Virus record (IMG/VR): IMGVR_UViG_3300027970_000142
Location: 1-23,955 of that record
DNA: 23,955 bases
Strand: one strand, 5' to 3'
Origin: a virus
A model generated the notes under the pieces. The model was not told the DNA's origin. It ran no database searches and worked only from the letters and a program-made list of their open reading frames with translations. Both the position numbers and the translations under genes were made by a program. Shown piece by piece: positions 20,889-23,955 of this stretch (the first letter of the stretch is position 1; every line of letters starts with the position of its first letter).

Positions 20889-22298
20889 ATGCAACTATCG
20901 ACGTTAACCGCTGCCACTGAAGAAATGGCACAATTACAAAAAGCCTTGCAAGCAGGGTATGGCACAGATTCAGCCACGTTAACAGGTGGCGGTGCGCTGC
21001 GCATTCAATCCTTAGAGCATTCGTTAATGAGTTTGCTTTATAACACTACGCATTTTGCACTGTACAATAAATTACCTAAAGAAACCTGCACGGCAACGGT
21101 TGATGAGTGGACAGAATTAAGTGATATAGGTGGCTATTTGGGTGGTTCGGTCAATGCTGAGATGGGCATTATTAAAGATGCGACGGGGTCGTTAACCCGA
21201 CGCGTGGGTATGGTCAAGCATTTAATGACGCGTCGGCAAGTGTCGACTATTGCCGCAGCGCAAAATAGTATCTTAGAGCCTGAGTCGGTGGAGGTGCAAA
21301 ACGGTGCTTTGCAATTATTGCGCGATGTAGAATATTTGTTATTTGAGGGTAATTCGGCGGTGGTGGGCGTTGAGTTTGATGGTATTGCGACGCAATTAAA
21401 ATCATTACATTCAAGTGATCATATTATTGACTTACAAGGTGCTGCGCTGAATGATATTAATATGATTTCACGCGCGGCGGAGGTTATTGCCTACCGTGGT
21501 AATGGCAATGCGACGGATATTTTTATGAATTATTCTGTGCAAAAAGATTTAAACGATGCGTTAAATCCAGCGTTTAGAATAAGTTTAAATGATAAGCCAA
21601 CAGAAATAGCCAATGGCGCGGTGATCACTGATATTAATACCAGTTTTGGGGTTATTAAAACCAATCAAGATCGTTTTGTGCGTGATGAGCGCGAAAAAGT
21701 CCCGTTTGAATTATTAAATCCAGCTACCGCAGCGGCTAATGCGTTTAAGCCTGCAAGTGTGAGCATCGATGCAACGGTTACCGATGGTGGTACTAAGTTT
21801 GCCAGTAATACGGGCAATTATTATTACGTGGTGACGGGCATTAATGCTGAGGGTCAATCGCTTGGTGTCGTTACGGCACAAACTGCGGTGGCAGCGGGTA
21901 AAAAAGTAATGTTAACCATTGCTAAATCCGTGGCGGGCACCGAAACAGGCTATGTTATTTATCGGAGTAGAAAAAACGGTACGAATGCGTTAAGCGATGT
22001 GCGTGAAATGGTGCGTATTCCTGTTTCTGGCGGCGCGACTACGGTATATAACGATCTTAATGAAGAGATTCCTGGCACCACTACCGCTTATGTTTTAGAT
22101 TTGGGACAAAACGGTACTAAACCTATTACCTGGCGGTCTTTAATTCCTATGGCACGCGTAGAGCTGGCGGTCACTAATCAGTTGGCGAAAACATGGGCGC
22201 AATTTATGTCTGGCTATTTGCGCGTGGGTATTCGTCAGCGTCATGTGGTGATTAAAAACATCGTGCCAACGGGTGCCAACTGGAAACCCTTCGCCTAA
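20889..22298 (+). CDS. Major capsid protein with inserted fibronectin-like domain
   Basis: A 469-residue protein in capsid position. The N-terminal arm (1-45) contains LTGGGALRIQSL (31-42). Residues about 46-285 and 400-469 look like an HK97-fold core (DEWTELSDIGGYLGGSVNAEMG, RDVEYLLFEGNSAVVGVEFDGIATQL, then MARVELAVTNQLAKTWAQFMSGYLRVG). Residues about 286-395 look like a fibronectin type III or Ig-like insertion (YYYVVTGINAEGQSLG, GYVIYRSRKNG, TTVYNDLNEEIPG), a surface decoration known in several phage capsids. The ribosome site AAGGAG lies ahead of the ATG, and start and stop are tightly spaced with the neighbours. Confidence 0.78.
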   Translation: MQLSTLTAATEEMAQLQKALQAGYGTDSATLTGGGALRIQSLEHSLMSLLYNTTHFALYNKLPKETCTATVDEWTELSDIGGYLGGSVNAEMGIIKDATGSLTRRVGMVKHLMTRRQVSTIAAAQNSILEPESVEVQNGALQLLRDVEYLLFEGNSAVVGVEFDGIATQLKSLHSSDHIIDLQGAALNDINMISRAAEVIAYRGNGNATDIFMNYSVQKDLNDALNPAFRISLNDKPTEIANGAVITDINTSFGVIKTNQDRFVRDEREKVPFELLNPATAAANAFKPASVSIDATVTDGGTKFASNTGNYYYVVTGINAEGQSLGVVTAQTAVAAGKKVMLTIAKSVAGTETGYVIYRSRKNGTNALSDVREMVRIPVSGGATTVYNDLNEEIPGTTTAYVLDLGQNGTKPITWRSLIPMARVELAVTNQLAKTWAQFMSGYLRVGIRQRHVVIKNIVPTGANWKPFA

Positions 22299-22307
22299 GG
22301 AGACGCC

Positions 22308-22511
22308 ATGAAACAAGTATTATGTGTGCTGCCCAATGCGTCAGAAAATATTAATGGGGTGGCGTTTACTGCAACAGCGCAAGGCAGGGTGTCAGAGCCT
22401 ATTGATGACGCGCTTGCCGATAACTTTGCCAGCATAGCTGGGTATACCGTGCTAGAAGTAAGCAAAGCAAAAGCAAAGGCAGACGGCGCAACACCCGTAA
22501 CAACACCGTAG
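22308..22511 (+). CDS. Small hypothetical protein after the capsid gene, 67 aa
   Basis: Not recognised. It opens with MKQVLCVLPNASENINGVAF, a short strand-rich stretch, and ends in a Lys/Ala-rich tail. Proteins of this size and position can be capsid accessory or head-completion proteins. AAGGAGA precedes the ATG, nine bases after the capsid stop. A hairpin follows its stop. Confidence 0.6.
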   Translation: MKQVLCVLPNASENINGVAFTATAQGRVSEPIDDALADNFASIAGYTVLEVSKAKAKADGATPVTTP

Positions 22512-22546
22512 AGCCGCGAGGTAGCGCGTCTAGGTTTCGCGCGGCT
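22512..22546. terminator. Hairpin directly after the 67-aa gene, weak terminator
   Basis: AGCCGCG (22512-22518) pairs with CGCGGCT (22540-22546) over a 21-base loop; only GTTTGAT follows, so termination would be partial. The loop carries GTAGCGCGTCT, also found in the 80-bp repeats beside brnTA. Confidence 0.4.
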
Positions 22547-22585
22547 GTTTGATAACATGCCATACAAGTATTCGTACACGTATGA

Positions 22586-22605
22586 AGACGCGATAAATCG
22601 CGTCT
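22586..22605. repeat. Perfect 9-bp inverted repeat, REP-like palindrome
   Basis: AGACGCGAT-AA-ATCGCGTCT. A related, broken version (AAGACGCGATAAATGCG) occurs in the terminator at 4204, so the palindrome may be a repetitive element. The 137-base gap 22512-22648 holds no gene that I can support. Confidence 0.7.
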
Positions 22606-22648
22606 CTACGCCATTATTTTATTATGATACTCACCCTAAGGATTCCCT

Positions 22649-23881
22649 ATGCCAGCCGCTTTTACAGGCCCCGTACAAATCTACCGCAGTACCGATATTG
22701 GTGCACCATTTATTAATACCAGAGCAGGCTCGTATGTGACCTTGCTTGATGCCGTGTTGGTTAATGGCTATAACGAAAAAACAGTCACGGCTACAGGCGT
22801 GGCAGGCGATACCTCAACAGTAACGATTACCGACACAGCGCATGGACGTTTAAACGGTGAGTGGATAACGCTTTCTGGCGCGAGTAATGCTAATTTAAAT
22901 GGTGTGTTTAAAATTACCTTTACTGGCATAAATACCTATACGATTAAGGTGTCCGCTGCGGGTGGCTTTGCTGGCTCGGCAAGTGGATTAAAAGCCAAGA
23001 AAATGCCCTGCGGCTGGAAGATGGGCTTTACCGATACGACCACGGTGGGCGTACAAGGTGAGACGACCAAGCGCAGTTATATCAGCCCAAATTTAAAACG
23101 GTATGTGGAAATAAATGATACAGGTTCGTCAATAAGTCATCTGATTACGGCGTGTACTTTTGCAATTTACTCTACCTGCACGGCCTATGGGGTCGGTACT
23201 GATAAAATTGCCATTCCCGGGACTTTGTATAAAATCTACAACTACAGCAGCAACGGCGGCCCTGTTCCTGTTGGCAACTTTGAAGAGGCGTGTCATTGGA
23301 TGATTATTTCTAATGGGCGCTTTGTTGTTTTCTTTAATAGCTACAGTGCACGGGATCGGCAGGCGTTTGCATCGAACATTTTTAATGTTAGTTTTTTTGG
23401 CGAATTTAGTTCGGTCTCGGCCTTGGATCAGTACAATTTTGTGATGGGGATAGCCCAAGATGCCGTGTATAACGGCATAAGCTCTTGCGCAGCGGTACAC
23501 CCTGATTTAGGCGCAAAAGCAAATATGCATGTATTGCGGACTTTGGATCAAGCACTGGCGCAGCCCAGTATGCAGTATTTAGTTGATTATCAAAAATGCC
23601 AAATGCCTAACTTACCGACAACTTGCTTAGCTTATCCCGATGTGGAAACGCGTGGCGCAGTCTTGCAACGTGCTAATTTATGGGAGAAAGATGCTTTATG
23701 TAAGCGCGGCTGGTTGCCTGGGATGTGGTTTCCTACGCAAAAAACAAAAACAGCTTTAGGCGCGAGTGCGGTGTTAACGGTTTCTTCTGGTGAGTTGGAG
23801 GGGAAAAAGTTTTTACTGGTGCCTATAGGCCCGACAGTTGAATCACATATTTTTATTGAAATAAGCGATACCTGGGAATAA
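22649..23881 (+). CDS. Probable virion structural protein with Ig-like N-terminal part, 410 aa
   Basis: Family not recognised. Residues about 40-112 form a small beta domain (KTVTATGVAGDTSTVTITDT, ANLNGVFKITFTGINTYTIKV) that resembles repeats in phage structural proteins where a value is tested against a range, with Gly/Ala-rich ends. The rest is a larger domain with many Cys residues (at TACTFAIYSTCTAYG, CHWMII, SSCAAVHP, KCQMPNLPTTCLAYP) and ends GKKFLLVPIGPTVESHIFIEISDTWE. Its position after the capsid genes suggests a head-tail connector, minor head or tail component. AAGGA lies six bases before ATG 22649. Confidence 0.6.
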   Translation: MPAAFTGPVQIYRSTDIGAPFINTRAGSYVTLLDAVLVNGYNEKTVTATGVAGDTSTVTITDTAHGRLNGEWITLSGASNANLNGVFKITFTGINTYTIKVSAAGGFAGSASGLKAKKMPCGWKMGFTDTTTVGVQGETTKRSYISPNLKRYVEINDTGSSISHLITACTFAIYSTCTAYGVGTDKIAIPGTLYKIYNYSSNGGPVPVGNFEEACHWMIISNGRFVVFFNSYSARDRQAFASNIFNVSFFGEFSSVSALDQYNFVMGIAQDAVYNGISSCAAVHPDLGAKANMHVLRTLDQALAQPSMQYLVDYQKCQMPNLPTTCLAYPDVETRGAVLQRANLWEKDALCKRGWLPGMWFPTQKTKTALGASAVLTVSSGELEGKKFLLVPIGPTVESHIFIEISDTWE

Positions 23882-23884
23882 GCC

Positions 23885-23955
23885 GTGGCTGAGTTATGGC
23901 TACCCATTACGGGCACCACTGTTAGCCTGATTGGTAAGGTGGTTGTTTCGGGCTT
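23885..23955 (+). CDS. Start of a further structural gene (partial, cut by window end)
   Basis: A frame from GTG at 23885, three bases after the previous stop, stays open to the window end and encodes MAELWLPITGTTVSLIGKVV and a few more residues. It is probably a further protein of the same operon, with too little sequence to identify. Confidence 0.5.
   Translation, partial: MAELWLPITGTTVSLIGKVVVSG

Overview
The window is a stretch of the late (structural) region of a contractile-tailed phage (myovirus) or prophage. The evidence is a small and large terminase pair, a gpV-like baseplate spike, a tail sheath, a tail tube, a portal, a very large Mu gpF-like head-morphogenesis protein, a prohead-protease-like protein, a scaffold-like protein and an HK97-type major capsid candidate, almost all on the + strand. 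No integrase, repressor, tape measure, rRNA or tRNA is visible. The AT-leaning composition, GGAG-type ribosome binding sites, a BrnT/BrnA module and REP-like palindromes suggest a gammaproteobacterial host, but that is a weak inference.

Layout. 1-2.0 kb: a cut-off gene, a small unknown gene, a VRR-NUC nuclease, a GH24 endolysin and two small cysteine-rich zinc-binding candidates. 2.0-4.25 kb: terminase small and large subunits, closed by a terminator. 4.27-8.27 kb: spike, a possible tail-terminator protein, a small unknown, tail sheath and tail tube. 8.3-9.14 kb: a minus-strand brnTA toxin-antitoxin cassette lying between two identical 80-bp copies of a terminator-bearing sequence. 9.2-16.8 kb: a portal with an extra C-terminal domain, and a 1651-residue MuF protein carrying four tandem copies of a related domain, an LPD3-like polyvalent-protein domain and a MuF-type C-terminus. 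16.8-18.95 kb: a membrane-anchored coiled-coil protein and four small structural or unknown proteins, ending in a strong terminator. 18.95-19.4 kb: a mostly non-coding island with a 46-residue minus-strand gene candidate and a REP-like inverted repeat pair. 19.4 kb to the end: protease-like, scaffold-like and capsid proteins, a 67-residue protein, a 410-residue structural candidate and the start of another gene.

Three things stand out. (1) The MuF protein is built from cassettes: each of four PBECR-like putative RNase domains is followed by a coding-sequence hairpin with an invariant architecture (8 bp, bulged A, 6 bp, 5-nt loop) kept by compensatory base changes, then by a nearly invariant junction containing a 14-bp palindrome and an HDGLGRFA motif. 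A fifth relative of the domain sits at the end of the portal. (2) A short motif, GCTGTCGTGACAG followed by TAnnnT, stands at the head of four + strand gene groups and, inverted, before the small minus-strand gene. It looks like a phage-specific promoter family. (3) The brnTA cassette looks like a moron inserted at, or duplicating, a terminator.

Together the genes would package DNA (terminase, portal, MuF), build and mature the head (protease, scaffold, capsid), build a contractile tail (spike, sheath, tube) and lyse the cell (endolysin, perhaps with the small membrane protein). The PBECR-like domains may be effectors carried in the virion head; that is inference.
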